Below are positions 19,449 to 30,737 of a stretch of DNA of 42,788 bases, one piece after another. Numbering within the stretch: position 1 is the first letter of the stretch; the number at the start of each line of letters is the position of its first letter. The notes beneath the pieces are model-generated. The model saw only the letters and a list, made by a program, of their open reading frames with translations. It made no database searches and was not told the origin of the DNA. The stretch lies in NCBI GenBank assembly GCA_000257205.1, contig AEZC01000213.1, positions 1 through 42,788 on the forward strand, read 5' to 3'. The translations under genes and the position numbers were made by a program. The DNA comes from Vibrio ordalii ATCC 33509. GTDB taxonomy: Bacteria; Pseudomonadota; Gammaproteobacteria; Enterobacterales; Vibrionaceae.

Positions 19449-21398
19449 TTAAGACAATTCTGCTTTTTCGGCGATCAATTTATCCACTACGCTAGGATCG
19501 GCCAGTGTCGAGGTATCGCCCAAATTACTGGTGTCGCCGGTGGCGATTTTACGCAAAATACGGCGCATGATTTTGCCAGAACGGGTTTTGGGCAGTGAAT
19601 CGGTCCAGTGCAGCACATCGGGCGTTGCAATCGGCCCAATCTCTTTTCGTACCCAATCTTTGACCTCTTTGTGCAGCTCGACACTGGGGTAGACGCCATC
19701 ATTTAAGGTGATGTAAGCATAAATGGCTTGGCCTTTAATATCGTGTGGCACGCCGACAATTGCCGCTTCTGCAATTTTATCAAAAGCAACCAAAGCCGAT
19801 TCAATTTCCGCAGTGCCCATACGGTGGCCAGAAACGTTTAACACGTCATCCACGCGGCCTGTTATCCAGTAGTAGCCATCCTCATCACGGCGTGCGCCAT
19901 CGCTGGTGAAATACATGCCTTTGAAAGTTGAGAAATAGGTTTGTTCAAAACGGTCATGATCGCCATAAACGGTGCGCATTTGGCCCGGCCATGAATCTAA
20001 AATAACTAAGTTACCTTCGGCAGCCCCTTCAATGATGTTGCCCATGTTATCGACCAAGGCTGGTTGCACGCCAAAAAATGGCCGTGTGGCCGAACCCGGT
20101 TTAAGTGCCGTCGCGCCCGGCAGTGGCGTAATTAAAATGCCACCCGTTTCGGTTTGCCACCATGTATCGACAATCGGTGATTTCTCGTTGCCTATGGTTT
20201 TGTAGTACCACTCCCACGCTTCTGGGTTAATTGGTTCTCCCACCGAACCCATAATGCGCAAACTGGTGCGTGACGTCTCTTTGACGGCTTCATTGCCTTT
20301 CGCCATCAAGGCGCGAATAGCGGTCGGCGCAGTGTAAAGAATGTTGACTTGGTGTTTATCCACCACTTGACTCATGCGGTTGGTGTCTGGGTAGTTGGGA
20401 ACCCCTTCAAACAGAACGGTTTTTGCACCATTGGCCAAAGGACCGTAAACCAAGTAGGTGTGGCCAGTGATCCAGCCCACATCGGCGGTACACCAAAACA
20501 CTTCGCCCGGCTGATAGTCAAACACATATTTGAAGGTCATCGCCGCGTAAACAAGGTAGCCACCGGTTGTGTGCAGCACTCCTTTGGGTTTACCGGTTGA
20601 GCCTGAGGTGTAGAGGATGAAGAGGGGATCTTCCGCTTTCATGGCTTCGGCTGGGCAATGGTCGGAAGCTTTTGCGGTCGCTTCATGCCACCACACATCA
20701 CGATGTTCGTGCCAGTCAATTTGGCCACCAGTGCGTTTAAACACGATCACTTTGCTGATGTTTTTCACTTCAGGATGAGTCAAGGCTTCATCGACGTTTT
20801 TCTTCAAGGGCACAGCGCGACCGCCACGTACACCTTCGTCGGCAGTGATGACTATTTTGGAATCGGAATCGATAATGCGACCGGAAAGGGCTTCCGGTGA
20901 AAAGCCTCCAAACACCACAGTGTGCACTGCGCCAATTCGAGTACAAGCGAGCATCGCAACGGCTGCTTCTGGCACCATAGGCATGTAAAGACAGACCACA
21001 TCTCCTTTGCGCACTCCTTGCTCTTTCAACACATTAGAAAAGCGACACACTTGTTGATGGAGTTCTTTAAAGGTGAGGGTTTTATCATCAGCCGGATCGT
21101 CACCTTCCCAAATAATCGCCACTTCATCACCACGTGTGGCAAGGTGGCGATCAATGCAGTTAGCGGAGACATTTAATGTGCCGTCTTCAAACCAGCGAAT
21201 GTCTACATGGCCAGTATCAAACGAGGTTTGTTTCACTTGAGTGAAAGGCTTAATCCAATCCACAATCTTGCCGTGTTCACTCCAGAAACTTTCTGGGTCG
21301 GTCACTGATTGTCGGTACATCGCTAGGTAAGTGTCATTATCCGCATGTGTTTTGGCTTTGATATTCTCTTTTACCGAATAAACGTGGGCTTCACTCAT
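19449..21398 (-). CDS. acs: Acetyl-coenzyme A synthetase
   Basis: AMP-forming acetyl-CoA synthetase: acetate + ATP + CoA to acetyl-CoA, the high-affinity acetate scavenging enzyme of the acetate switch. I set the start at ATG 21398 (MSEAHVYSV), because AAGGAG lies seven bases upstream; the longer frame to 21425 would need a TTG inside that leader. 649 residues. Adenylation motif [20 protein letters not shown], the TWWQTETGG core and the C-terminal [11 protein letters not shown], with Lys609 at the same number as the acetylation-regulated lysine in enteric Acs. CrbRS is known to activate acs in V. cholerae, and those genes lie nearby. Intact. Confidence 0.97.
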   Translation of the reverse strand: MSEAHVYSVKENIKAKTHADNDTYLAMYRQSVTDPESFWSEHGKIVDWIKPFTQVKQTSFDTGHVDIRWFEDGTLNVSANCIDRHLATRGDEVAIIWEGDDPADDKTLTFKELHQQVCRFSNVLKEQGVRKGDVVCLYMPMVPEAAVAMLACTRIGAVHTVVFGGFSPEALSGRIIDSDSKIVITADEGVRGGRAVPLKKNVDEALTHPEVKNISKVIVFKRTGGQIDWHEHRDVWWHEATAKASDHCPAEAMKAEDPLFILYTSGSTGKPKGVLHTTGGYLVYAAMTFKYVFDYQPGEVFWCTADVGWITGHTYLVYGPLANGAKTVLFEGVPNYPDTNRMSQVVDKHQVNILYTAPTAIRALMAKGNEAVKETSRTSLRIMGSVGEPINPEAWEWYYKTIGNEKSPIVDTWWQTETGGILITPLPGATALKPGSATRPFFGVQPALVDNMGNIIEGAAEGNLVILDSWPGQMRTVYGDHDRFEQTYFSTFKGMYFTSDGARRDEDGYYWITGRVDDVLNVSGHRMGTAEIESALVAFDKIAEAAIVGVPHDIKGQAIYAYITLNDGVYPSVELHKEVKDWVRKEIGPIATPDVLHWTDSLPKTRSGKIMRRILRKIATGDTSNLGDTSTLADPSVVDKLIAEKAELS

Positions 21399-21513
21399 TA
21401 CTCTTCTCCTTGTGAATTCAAACAATTTCCCTGTTGATTGGCGATTAGGTTGCGCTGAAAGGAAAATCTGTATGTGGGTAACTGTCAGTCAGAGTACGAT
21501 TTTCTACAATTAG

Positions 21514-21520
21514 ACTTTAG
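21514..21520 (-). promoter_or_regulatory. CTAAAGT element upstream of acs
   Basis: CTAAAGT (minus strand) about 116 bp before the acs start. The same heptamer occurs at 31090-31096, about 86 bp before the symporter operon. Possible shared site for the CrbR-type regulator; inference only. Confidence 0.3.
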
Positions 21521-21539
21521 GATGAGTGTGGGGTAAGTG

Positions 21540-22172
21540 CTAGCGCGAGTAAGGCGCAACAAAGGGAGGTAGATCACCTTTGGTCAAGCGCACAAACACT
21601 AATGCCGCGGCGATGGCATCTTGCAGCGCGTCGTGTTTATCCTGTATCGGTAAGTCGAGATGGCGACAAATCGCCTCTAAGCTGAGGTCGATGTACGCGT
21701 TCGGCAACATTCTCTCTAACTGATCATGATAGATCTGACTTACTTCGATGAGAGCATTGGGCAGTGGAAAGCCTAAATGTCGCCGACAAGCGAGGTCGAG
21801 GATTTTCTTGTCATAACGAATGTGATAGCCCACTAAAGGTCGGTTGCCGATAAAGTCTAATAGGCGAGTGATGGCCTCTTGCTCGTCGATGCCATCGACC
21901 AGATCTTGATGGCGAATTTTGTGGATTTTGACTGAACCTGAGTCGAGCGATTGTGGCGCGCTCAAACGCACTTCAAATGGCTGGCTGGTTAAAATGCGGT
22001 TGTCGATAATTTTGGTGGCGGCAATCGTCACTAACTCGGCGCGATTCGGGTCAAGGCTGGTGGTTTAGCAATCGAGCGATACATATTCCCCTTGCATCGG
22101 CGTTGCAAACAGTGGCTGATAAGGCGAGTCTTTTAGTTTGTGAAACCAATAATGGCGTGTAAACCAATTCAA
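21540..22172 (-). pseudogene. DnaQ-like 3'-5' exonuclease, broken at the catalytic motif
   Basis: DEDD-superfamily exonuclease related to the DNA polymerase III epsilon subunit, commonly found near acs. Reading from TTG 22172 (NWFTRHYWF), the frame runs SLDC, then TAA at 22065-22067, then TTSLDPNRAELVTIAAT and on to the ExoII and ExoIII regions (VGYHIRYDKKIL; DKHDALQDA) at 21540. The stop sits exactly where the second acidic residue of the ExoI motif (D-x-E) belongs, so a GAA or GAG codon probably became TAA. The downstream piece from GTG 22031 (163 residues) lacks ExoI and is unlikely to be active. Full length would be about 210 residues. Confidence 0.85.
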
Positions 22173-22185
22173 TTTTCAGACTCCA

Positions 22186-24012
22186 CTATTCGCGAATTTG
22201 ATAGTGATAGCCAAGCCACTGCTTGAATTTTTTCACCACGTGTAAACTGTGCCTGAGCAGGTCACGCTCGGTTCGGTCGAGCTGTTTTAAATCGAGTTTA
22301 TTGGTGTTGTGTTGATTGCTCAGTTGCTGAGCTAAGCGCAATTTAAAGAACTGTTTGAGCGCTTCACTGAGGTTATCGGCGGTTTCTCTTTCCAAGACCT
22401 TTTGCTGCACTAAGGCCTCGATACGTTCAAAGGTGTTGTTTTGTTGAACTTGATGTTCAAGGCTTAAGGCGCGAATGCCATGCACAATCGGGAAAATGCC
22501 CCCTTGTTTAATATCTAAGCCAGATTTGGAGTGTTTCACCGTGCCAAACAGTGTAAGTGGCACAGAAAAACTCAGCGCGGGGCGAGTAAACTCCATCAAA
22601 ATCAATTCTTGGTCGGCCATTAAATGGCTCAAGTGCTGTTTAATAGGGGCCAATAAGTGTTTGTTGCCCGCAACGGCGTGTGCGTCGGCCATGATCGCAA
22701 TGTCCATCACTTGCTCGGGTTTGGCCGCTTTCACCCATTGACTAAGCGTGGTTTTCCACTCAGTTTGGCTTTTAACCCATTTGGGATTATTGACCATCAC
22801 ATTGCCCGGACAAAGCGGATAGCCGAGCTGCTGTAAGGTGTGGGTGAGCGTGTCCATGACCACACCCATTTGATGCCACTGCAAGCCATCTTTGATGATC
22901 AGCGCGTTATCTTGGTCGGTTTTTAGGATCTGCTCTCCACGGCCTTCGGAGCCGAGTACGATCAAGCAGCAGTGATCATGCAGCGCGGGTGGCACAACCA
23001 AATGAAAGGCTTTTTCGATGATCTGTTCATTAACCGCTGAAATCAGCTCCATAATAAAACGAGTGCGAATGCCATTGTTGATTAGGCTTTCAACCAGTTA
23101 CCGCTGTTTGCTTGAGGCAAGGGCTAACTCTTCCACACAGCTGGCGCGAGCAATACTTAACGTCAGCACGTGAGAATGAGTGGAGAAAGCACTAAGAATT
23201 TGTGTCATGTCCAGCATGCCAACCGCTTGATGGCCATCACACACCATCACTCGTTTTATGCGGTTGCGCGTCATGGCGATCATTGCATTAAACAGAAAAT
23301 CGCCATCGTTGATGTGCAGCACAGGAAAGGTAGCAATTTCCCCAACAGGGGTATCGAGCGGCTGGTTATCGAGCATAACGGAATGCAGCATATTGGTGCG
23401 CGTGACGATAGCATAGGGGTGCGCACTGGGGTTTTCGATTAAGCGTTGATCATGCTCGGCAAGACTAACTAAGGCCGCATCAACTCCGTTATCGCGTAAT
23501 TGCTGGGTCACTTGGTTGAGCGGTTGATCTGGGTTTAAAATCATCGGTGGATGGTAAATTGAGTCATCCACCTTAGTTAAAATAAATTCGGCTAAATTCT
23601 TCTGCTGATGTGCTACATCAAGCAGAGCTTGGCGTTTGGCAAGGTTATTGTCGAAGTAGGCGGCGAACTGACCGTTGTCATTATACAGTTCGAGAAAGAC
23701 GGCTTTCGGCAGCAGATAGCTTAAGGTATCTTCCAGCGCCACGTACTGATGCTTGGCTTTTTCTTCAAACAGTGCGCGTACATCAAACATATCATCGTTG
23801 GCGTAGTGAGCAAAAATCTCTTTGCCATCTGGCGAGCGTTCTTCGACCGCGCCTTTGATCAGTACGTGCAGATATACGCTGGGCCTGTCGCTGGCCTGCA
23901 GCAGATCGTTGCTACGAAAATAGGCTACATCCAAGGATGAGCGAAGTCGCTGTTGCTGCGGCGGTGTTAAGCGGTCAAAGGGCGGTGACTGCATGTTGAA
24001 TTTGTCAGGCAT
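22186..24012 (-). pseudogene. cNMP-binding/CBS/DUF294 nucleotidyltransferase-like protein with in-frame TAA
   Basis: Putative signalling protein with an N-terminal cyclic-nucleotide-binding-like domain, a CBS pair (VTQQLRDNGVDAALV; AMIAMTRNRIKRVMV), then a DUF294 nucleotidyltransferase-like domain (VLGSEGRGEQILKTDQDNALI) and its C-terminal helical domain. The frame is split by TAA at 23098-23100: SSKQR, stop, LVESLINNGIRTRF, then MELISAVNE, all in one frame. CAA to TAA is a likely origin. Without it the product is about 608 residues. The downstream half may start at ATG 23052. It lies just upstream of the exonuclease, with which this family is often paired. I use ATG 24012; GTG 24024 is possible. 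Function in the acetate locus is unknown. Confidence 0.8.
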
Positions 24013-24214
24013 AACGATCGTCACTCAGAAGAAATTCCTACCTAAGTGTGACAAAAATCGCCACTACCTCCAGACGACTTTGGTCTAATGAGTGACATGA
24101 CCCGCAAGGCTGTGAATAAGGAAACAGATTTATCAGTAAACTTCCCTTTTTAGAATCTTAAACTGCCTGCATAATACCGCCGTTTTCTCTCCCTCATTTT
24201 GTTCAGGATGAATC

Positions 24215-25405
24215 ATGCTTAACCCCTCTCCATATGGTTGGATATCGCAGTACTTTATTGGTTTCTTCTTTGCGTATGGCGTTTATTTGCCATTTTGGGC
24301 GCTATGGTTTGAAAACCAAGGTGTGTCTGCAACCGATATTGGCGTATTAATCGGTATGGGTTTTGCCACGCGTTGCGTTGCTAACTTTGTGATTACGCCG
24401 CGTGTTCATAAGGCTGAGCACCTTTTGCCAGCACTGCGTTGGTTAAGTTTAGCGGCGCTGCTATTTATTGGTTTTCACTTTTTTACGGGCGGCAGTTTCT
24501 GGCTGATGGCGTTAGCCACTGTGCTGTTTAATATCTGCTGTGGCCCCGTGGTGCCGCTATCTGATGCGATGGCTAACTACTATGCGCGCTTAAAAATGCT
24601 CGATTATGGCCGCACTCGCTTATGGGGGTCGGTAGCTTTTATCGCTGGTTCTACCGTGGTTGGCGTACTTGTGGCACGTTATGGTTCAGACATGATCCTC
24701 TATACCGCCTTAGCAGGGATATTTGTTTCGCTACTGATCAGCTTGCGCAATCCCAACCCAATGCCCGTGACGGTTGGTGATGCACATGCTGTCCGGCCGA
24801 AACTGACGCAGTTATTGCGTGAATGGCCAGTCGTCAAATTCTTGATTTTAGCGGCGCTAATACAGGGCAGTCACGCGGCGTATTACAGTTTTAGCTCGAT
24901 TCACTGGAAAGCGGCGGGGCATTCTGAAGAGCTAATCGGTTATTTATGGAGCCTTGGGGTTGCCGCTGAAGTGGCGGTATTTGCGCTCAGCAAACGCCTT
25001 TTTTCAGGGTGGTCACTACGCACACTATTTGTTGCCGCGTCGATCGGGGTTGTGGTGCGCTGGGGGCTTATGGCATCGACCACCGCGCTGCTTGCGCTAG
25101 GGACGATTCAACTGCTGCATGGGGTGACATTTGCGATGGCGCATATAGCGGCGATTCAATACATTCAGCACGCGCCGCAAAGCAAAATGGTGGCACTGCA
25201 AGCGCTGTATAACGCCATTCCACTTGGGGCATTTATTGCTTTGATGACCACCTTGAGTGGTTGGGGTTATGAGCGCTGGGGCGCGAATGTATTTTGGGCG
25301 ATGGCGGTAATGGGTATCTTAGCGCTATTGATCAAAGTCGAACCGACCTCATCTAACGTGTCAGGTATTGAGGTAATGAAAGCTACGCCTGAAGCACAGA
25401 ATTAA
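24215..25405 (+). CDS. MFS transporter, HcaT/phenylpropionate-permease-like
   Basis: Inner-membrane major facilitator with about 12 membrane helices over 396 residues. The N-terminus (YGWISQYFIGFFFAYGVYLPFWALWFENQG) and the YGRTRLWGSVAFIAGS motif between helices match the HcaT/nucleoside-permease-like group annotated as 3-phenylpropionate transporters. The true substrate here is unknown, and no aromatic-acid catabolic genes are near. AGGA Shine-Dalgarno before ATG. It is divergent from the CBS/DUF294 gene and ends at a strong terminator before crbS, so it is probably a single-gene unit. Confidence 0.8.
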   Translation: MLNPSPYGWISQYFIGFFFAYGVYLPFWALWFENQGVSATDIGVLIGMGFATRCVANFVITPRVHKAEHLLPALRWLSLAALLFIGFHFFTGGSFWLMALATVLFNICCGPVVPLSDAMANYYARLKMLDYGRTRLWGSVAFIAGSTVVGVLVARYGSDMILYTALAGIFVSLLISLRNPNPMPVTVGDAHAVRPKLTQLLREWPVVKFLILAALIQGSHAAYYSFSSIHWKAAGHSEELIGYLWSLGVAAEVAVFALSKRLFSGWSLRTLFVAASIGVVVRWGLMASTTALLALGTIQLLHGVTFAMAHIAAIQYIQHAPQSKMVALQALYNAIPLGAFIALMTTLSGWGYERWGANVFWAMAVMGILALLIKVEPTSSNVSGIEVMKATPEAQN

Positions 25406-25446
25406 CCTTAACTGATTGAGATTAAAAATTATCCTTAGTTAAATGA

Positions 25447-25472
25447 AGCCTCTTCTTGGAAGAGGCTTTTTT
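25447..25472 (+). terminator. Rho-independent terminator after the MFS gene
   Basis: Perfect 8-bp stem AGCCTCTT / AAGAGGCT, 5-base loop, then T-run. It sits only 20 bp before the crbS start. Confidence 0.92.
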
Positions 25473-25491
25473 GAACCGATAAGGATATCAA

Positions 25492-28400
25492 ATGCAAGGA
25501 TGGATCGTCGTTCCCGTTTCGCTCGCTTATTTAGGCGTGCTGTTTCTCATCGCTTGGTATGGTGATAGGCAAAACCAATGGCTGGCAAAATGGCGACCGT
25601 GGATCTACAGCTTATCGATCGCAGTCTATTGCACCTCTTGGACTTTTTACGGCACTGTCGGTCAAGCGGCTAGCAACCCTTGGTCATTTTTGCCTATCTA
25701 CATTGCGCCTATTTTAGTGTTTACCCTTGGCTGGCGTATGTTGGCGCGGCTGATTTTGATTGCGAAACGCGAACATATTACCTCCATTGCCGATTTTATT
25801 GCCGCCCGCTACGGAAAATCGCAAGGGTTAGCGGTAACCGTAACTTTGATTGCCGTGGTGGGCATTTTACCTTACATCGCCTTGCAACTGCGCGGCATCA
25901 CTATGGGGCTTGAGATTATCGCCCCCAATCTCGCTACGCAATTTGGTTATCAGAATTATCACGTCTCGTGGTTTGTGGTTGCGGCTTTAGCGCTATTTAC
26001 CATGCTGTTTGGTACACGGCATATTGATAACACCGAGCACCACCGCGGCATGATGATGGCGATTGCGTTTGAATCGATTGTTAAATTGGTCGCTTTTTTA
26101 GCTGTGGGCGGTTTCATCATTTATCTGGCTTCAAGCCGTGAAACGGTTGATCTAAGTGCGATTGCCGAGCAGACGTATCAAGCGCCCAACTGGCCAACGC
26201 TGTTGATCCACACCGTATTAACTATGATGGCGATCATCTGCTTACCGCGTCAGTTCCATACCATGGTGGTAGAAAATGAACGCGCGCAAGATCTACACAC
26301 GGCGCGCTGGTTATTTCCTCTTTATCTGGCTTTAATGGGGTTATTTGTTCTACCTATTGCATGGGTTGGGCAAAGCTTGTTAAGCGGCAGCCCCGCCGAT
26401 ACTTATGTGCTCAGCGTGCCTATGTCGGTGGGCGCAGAGCATATAGCGCTACTGGCGTTTTTAGGCGGCACATCTGCGGCCAGCGGTATGGTGATTGTCT
26501 CGACCATCGCATTGGCTATCATGGTTTCTAATGATTTGGTGATGCCGCTTCTGTTGCGCCGCATGCGTTTAACTCAGCGCAACTACCGTCATTTATCTGG
26601 GTTGTTGCTCAACATCCGTCGCGGGTTGATTCTATTGCTGCTGCTTGGCGCGTTGGGGTTTTTATCAGGCATTGGATGCGATTGGTTCTTTATCGGCGAT
26701 CGGTTTTCTCTCATTTGCGGCGATTACCCAATTTGCCCCTTCATTGATTGGTGGCATGTACTGGCGTGAAGGCAACCGCAAAGGCGTTTATGTTGGATTG
26801 GCGGTCGGTTTTACTGTGTGGCTAGTAACCTTAATGAGCCAAACCGACATGCTGGCGGGCGATGCACAAACTAACGTTCTGTTATGGATGATCACCCCGC
26901 CGGATTGGTTGGTGCAGATGGGGCTGAAAAACTCAGATTGGGGCATGATGCTCAGTGTTGTGCTCAACACATTCTGCTACGTTGTTGTCTCTATGGTGAC
27001 TCGTCCGAGTTTGAGTGAGCGTTTGCAATCGGCTTCTTTTGTCGGTACGCCGCTGCCTGAGAGTGAGAATCTCAGCTTGTATCAAAGCCGCGTGACAGTG
27101 GCTGAGCTTGAAATGTTGGCCGCCCGTTTTGTAGGGCGCACTCGTGTTCGCACTGCCTTTCGCCAATATTGGAGCCAGCAGCGAGAGACGTTACTGCCTA
27201 ACCAACAAGCGCCATCTACCTTAATCCGTCATACAGAAAGAGTGCTGGCGGGGGTGTTTGGTGCTTCTTCGGCCAAATTAGTGCTCACTTCCGCACTGCA
27301 AGGGCGCAACATGCAACTTGAGGAAGTGGCGACCATTGTTGATGAAGCATCTGAGCTGTACGACTTTAGTCGCGGCTTATTGCAAGGGGCCATTGAGCAT
27401 ATTGGTCAAGGAATTACCGTGGTCGATAAAAAGCTGCGGCTGGTGGCGTGGAACCAACGCTATCTCGAACTGTTTGAGTTTCCCGCTGGGCTGATTCAAG
27501 TGGGGCGACCGATTGCGGATGTGATACGGCACAATGCGCAACACGGATTGTGTGGCCCTGGTGACCCTGAGGATCACGTGCGGCGGCGGGTGTATCACCT
27601 TGAGCAAGGAACCAGACATACTTCGGCGCGTATTCGCCCTGATGGACGAGTTATTGAAGTGCAAGGCAACCCGATGCCGGGCGGCGGGTTTGTGATGAGC
27701 TTTAGCGACATCACCGTTTTTCGCGAGGCTGAGCAAGCATTAAAAGAGGCCAATGAAACCTTAGAAGATCGCGTGCACCAACGCACCCTAGAGCTTGAAA
27801 CCCTTAATAAACGTTTGGTGGCGGCAACTCAAAAATCAGACCAAGAATCGCAATCAAAATCGCGCTTTTTGGCCGCTGTCAGCCACGATTTAATGCAGCC
27901 GTTGAACGCTTCGCGCCTGTTTGCCTCTTCGCTCTCGGAAGTGGCCAAAGAGACGGAAGTGAAAACGTTGGCGGGTTATATAGAGAGTGCTCTGGGCGCG
28001 GCTGAAGATCTGATTGGTGATTTGCTGGATATTTCACGTCTGGAGTCCGGCAAGCTTGAGGTGCATTGCCACAGCTTTGCTATTAATGATGTGTTTTCGA
28101 ATCTTAACGCTGAATTTAGCGCCTTAGCCAAGCAGCAAAGCATCGATTTTAAAGTGATTCCGTCCTCGCTCTATGTGATGTCTGACCCTAAATTATTGCG
28201 CCGCGTGGTGCAAAACTTTCTCACTAACGCGTTTCGCTACAACCCTAAAGGAAAAGTGGTGCTGGGTATACGCCGAGTGCGAGATCAGGTCAGGATTGAT
28301 GTTTGGGATAATGGCATTGGTATCGAGCAAGATAAGCAGCAAGAAATCTTTGAAGAGTTTAACCGTGGTAGCCAAGTCCGTTCTGACCAAGGTTTGGGGC

Positions 28401-28927
28401 TCGGTTTAGCGATTTCAAAAGGCATTGCACATGTGATGGGTCATCAAATATCGATGCGCTCTTGGTATGGAAAAGGCAGCGTGTTTTCGCTCTCTTTGGC
28501 GCGAGCTGAACCTGTTAAACAGGCTCCGACACTGGCGATAGAGCAAGGTATGCCATCTGATCTCAATCATCTGCGCGTACTGTGTGTGGACAACGAAGCT
28601 GATATTTTAGTCGGTATGAACGATCTGCTGGCAAGGTGGGGGTGTGATGTCAAAGTAGCAGCCGACTTACTGCAAAGCTTGAAAGCATTAGAAAACAATT
28701 GGTTGCCCGATGTCATTTTGTCGGATTACCGCTTAGATAATGGTCGCACTGGTTTGGAGGTGCTGCAGCAGTGCCGCCTACGGCTTGGAGATAGTTTTGA
28801 GGGGGTTATCATCAGCGCTGATCGCACTGAAGAGATGATGGATGCGATTAAATCCAATGGCTTTAGCTTTCTTCCCAAACCGATAAAACCACTCAAACTG
28901 CGCGCGCTGTTGAATCGAGTCAATTGA
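25492..28927 (+). pseudogene. crbS: crbS, symporter-linked hybrid sensor histidine kinase with a frameshift
   Basis: CrbS-type kinase: a sodium/solute-symporter domain fused to PAS, histidine kinase and receiver domains; in V. cholerae it acts with CrbR to turn on acs. The first frame (25492-26769) covers the N-terminal symporter helices but runs out after RGLILLLLLGA. The coding continues one frame over from about 26645 (WGFYQALDAIGSLSAIGFLSF) to 28927, with a PAS domain, H-box SHDLMQPLNASRLF, G-boxes DNGIGIEQ and GLGLGLAIS, and a receiver with LSDYRL. One extra base within 26650-26658 (GCGTTGGGG) explains it. Intact length would be about 1144 residues. The downstream fragment could still be made as a soluble kinase, but without its first transport helices. 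Confidence 0.85.
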
Positions 28928-28935
28928 GCATACAG

Positions 28936-28967
28936 CATAAAGCCGATGCGTTGACATCGGCTTTATG
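28936..28967. terminator. Bidirectional terminator between crbS and the symporter operon
   Basis: Perfect 13-bp stem (CATAAAGCCGATG at 28936-28948, complement at 28955-28967), 6-base loop. It lies between convergent genes and would serve both strands, though T-runs are short. Confidence 0.75.
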
Positions 28968-29021
28968 GTTATCACGCTTCACTGCGGAGCGAACATCGAG
29001 CATGACGCTCGTAGGTGAAGA

Positions 29022-30725
29022 TTAATGGTCGTGAGCTTGACCCGCGCCTTTCGGGAAGCGGATAGATTCCACCATTTCTTGCACTTCGGTTGGAACTTCT
29101 GCGGTAAATTTATTCACCACAATCGATACCACGAAGTTCAAACACATACCTAGCGTACCAATACCTTCAGGACTGATACCAAACAACCAGTTATCTGGCG
29201 TGCTGGCTGCCGGGTTAATGAACTTGAAGTAGATGATGTAGGTTGCGGTAAAGATAATCCCTGCGACCATGCCCGCGATCGCGCCTTCTTTATTCATCTT
29301 CTTGTAGAAGATGCCCAAAATAATGGCCGGGAAGAAGGAGGCGGCTGCCAAGCCGAAGGCAAACGCTACCACCTGAGCCACAAAACCCGGAGGGTTAATG
29401 CCGAGGTAACCCGCACCAACAATCGCAATCACAGAGGCTAAGCGCGCGGCTAACAGCTCTTGTTTATCGGTCATGTTTGGTTTGAAGCCTTTCTTCAATA
29501 GGTCATGTGAGATTGATGTTGAGATAACCAACAAAAGACCTGCGGCTGTAGAAAGCGCGGCAGCTAAACCCCCAGCTGCGAGTAAGCCAACCACCCAGTT
29601 TGGCAATTTCGCTAATTCAGGAGATGCCAATACGACGATGTCAGGGCTAATTTTCATCTCATTACGCTCATCGCCGGAGTAGAACATGCGACCATCACCG
29701 TTCTTATCTTCCCAACTCACAAGACCAGTATTTTCCCAGTTTTTAAACCAAGTCGGTGCTTCTGCTGCGGGTACACCTTGCATGTCTGACCCATTGATAG
29801 TGTCAATTAAATTAACTCGTGCAAAGGCAGCAACGCCCGGTGCGGTGGTGTATAGCAAAGAGATAAACAGCAATGCCCAACCTGCCGAAATACGTGCATC
29901 ACGTACTTTAGGCACAGTGAAGAAGCGAATGATCACGTGAGGAAGACCAGCAGTACCTACCATCAAGGCTGCGCAGATAAAGAACACGTCAACCATGCTT
30001 TTATTACCATCAGTATAGGTAGTAAAGCCGAGCTCTTGAGTTAAGCCATCAAGTTTATCGAGTAGGTAGACATCGCTTCCAGTAATGGTTGAACCCATGC
30101 CAATTTGTGGCAGTGGGTTACCTGTCATCATGATCGAGGTGAAAATAGCCGGAACAAGGAAGGCGAAAATGAGCACGCAGAATTGTGCAACTTGTGTATA
30201 AGTGATGCCTTTCATGCCACCAAGTACTGCGTAGAAGAACACGATCCCCATACCGATGACGATACCGACGTTAATATCCACTTCGAGGAAACGAGAGAAG
30301 ACCACGCCGACGCCGCGCATTTGCCCCGCCACATAAGTAAACGAGATAAAGATGGCGCAAAATACCGCCACCATGCGCGCGGTTTTTGAGTAGTACCGCT
30401 CACCGATAAAATCCGGCACGGTGAACTGGCCGAATTTACGCAAGTAAGGTGCAAGGCAGAGTGCTAGTAACACATAGCCGCCAGTCCAGCCCATTAGATA
30501 GACAGCGCCGTCGTATCCGATGAACGAGATAATACCTGCCATCGAGATAAACGAAGCGGCTGACATCCAGTCCGCTGCGGTTGCCATGCCGTTGGCAACA
30601 GGGTGAACGCCACCGCCAGCGACATAGAATTCACTGGTCGATCCTGCACGAGCCCAAATGGCAATGCCGATATAGAGTGCAAACGTAATACCGACCAGAA
30701 TAAACGTCCAAGTTTGAATATCCAT
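29022..30725 (-). CDS. Sodium:solute symporter, VC_2705 subfamily (acetate-type)
   Basis: Large subunit of a two-component sodium/solute symporter of the SSS family (related to ActP), with about 13 membrane helices over 567 residues. Conserved start of the family fold: VAGGGVHPVANGMATAADW MSAASFIS, with GYVLLALCLAPYLRKFGQFTVPDFIGERY in the next helices. It follows the DUF4212 gene by 12 bp on the minus strand; that pairing defines the VC_2705-type systems. Acetate or other short carboxylates are the likely substrate given acs, crbS and crbR nearby, but this is inferred. It contains an insertion of about 60 residues (NTGLVSWEDKNGDGRMFYSG) on one loop. Intact. Confidence 0.88.
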   Translation of the reverse strand: MDIQTWTFILVGITFALYIGIAIWARAGSTSEFYVAGGGVHPVANGMATAADWMSAASFISMAGIISFIGYDGAVYLMGWTGGYVLLALCLAPYLRKFGQFTVPDFIGERYYSKTARMVAVFCAIFISFTYVAGQMRGVGVVFSRFLEVDINVGIVIGMGIVFFYAVLGGMKGITYTQVAQFCVLIFAFLVPAIFTSIMMTGNPLPQIGMGSTITGSDVYLLDKLDGLTQELGFTTYTDGNKSMVDVFFICAALMVGTAGLPHVIIRFFTVPKVRDARISAGWALLFISLLYTTAPGVAAFARVNLIDTINGSDMQGVPAAEAPTWFKNWENTGLVSWEDKNGDGRMFYSGDERNEMKISPDIVVLASPELAKLPNWVVGLLAAGGLAAALSTAAGLLLVISTSISHDLLKKGFKPNMTDKQELLAARLASVIAIVGAGYLGINPPGFVAQVVAFAFGLAAASFFPAIILGIFYKKMNKEGAIAGMVAGIIFTATYIIYFKFINPAASTPDNWLFGISPEGIGTLGMCLNFVVSIVVNKFTAEVPTEVQEMVESIRFPKGAGQAHDH

Positions 30726-30737
30726 TTCGTAAACCTC

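Noticed and set aside
19449..21425. Longer acs frame with nine extra residues
   Set aside because: It begins at TTG without a ribosome site; ATG 21398 has AAGGAG at proper spacing.
26640..26660. Programmed ribosomal frameshift in crbS
   Set aside because: No recognisable slippery site with downstream structure, and other lesions nearby make a simple mutation more likely.
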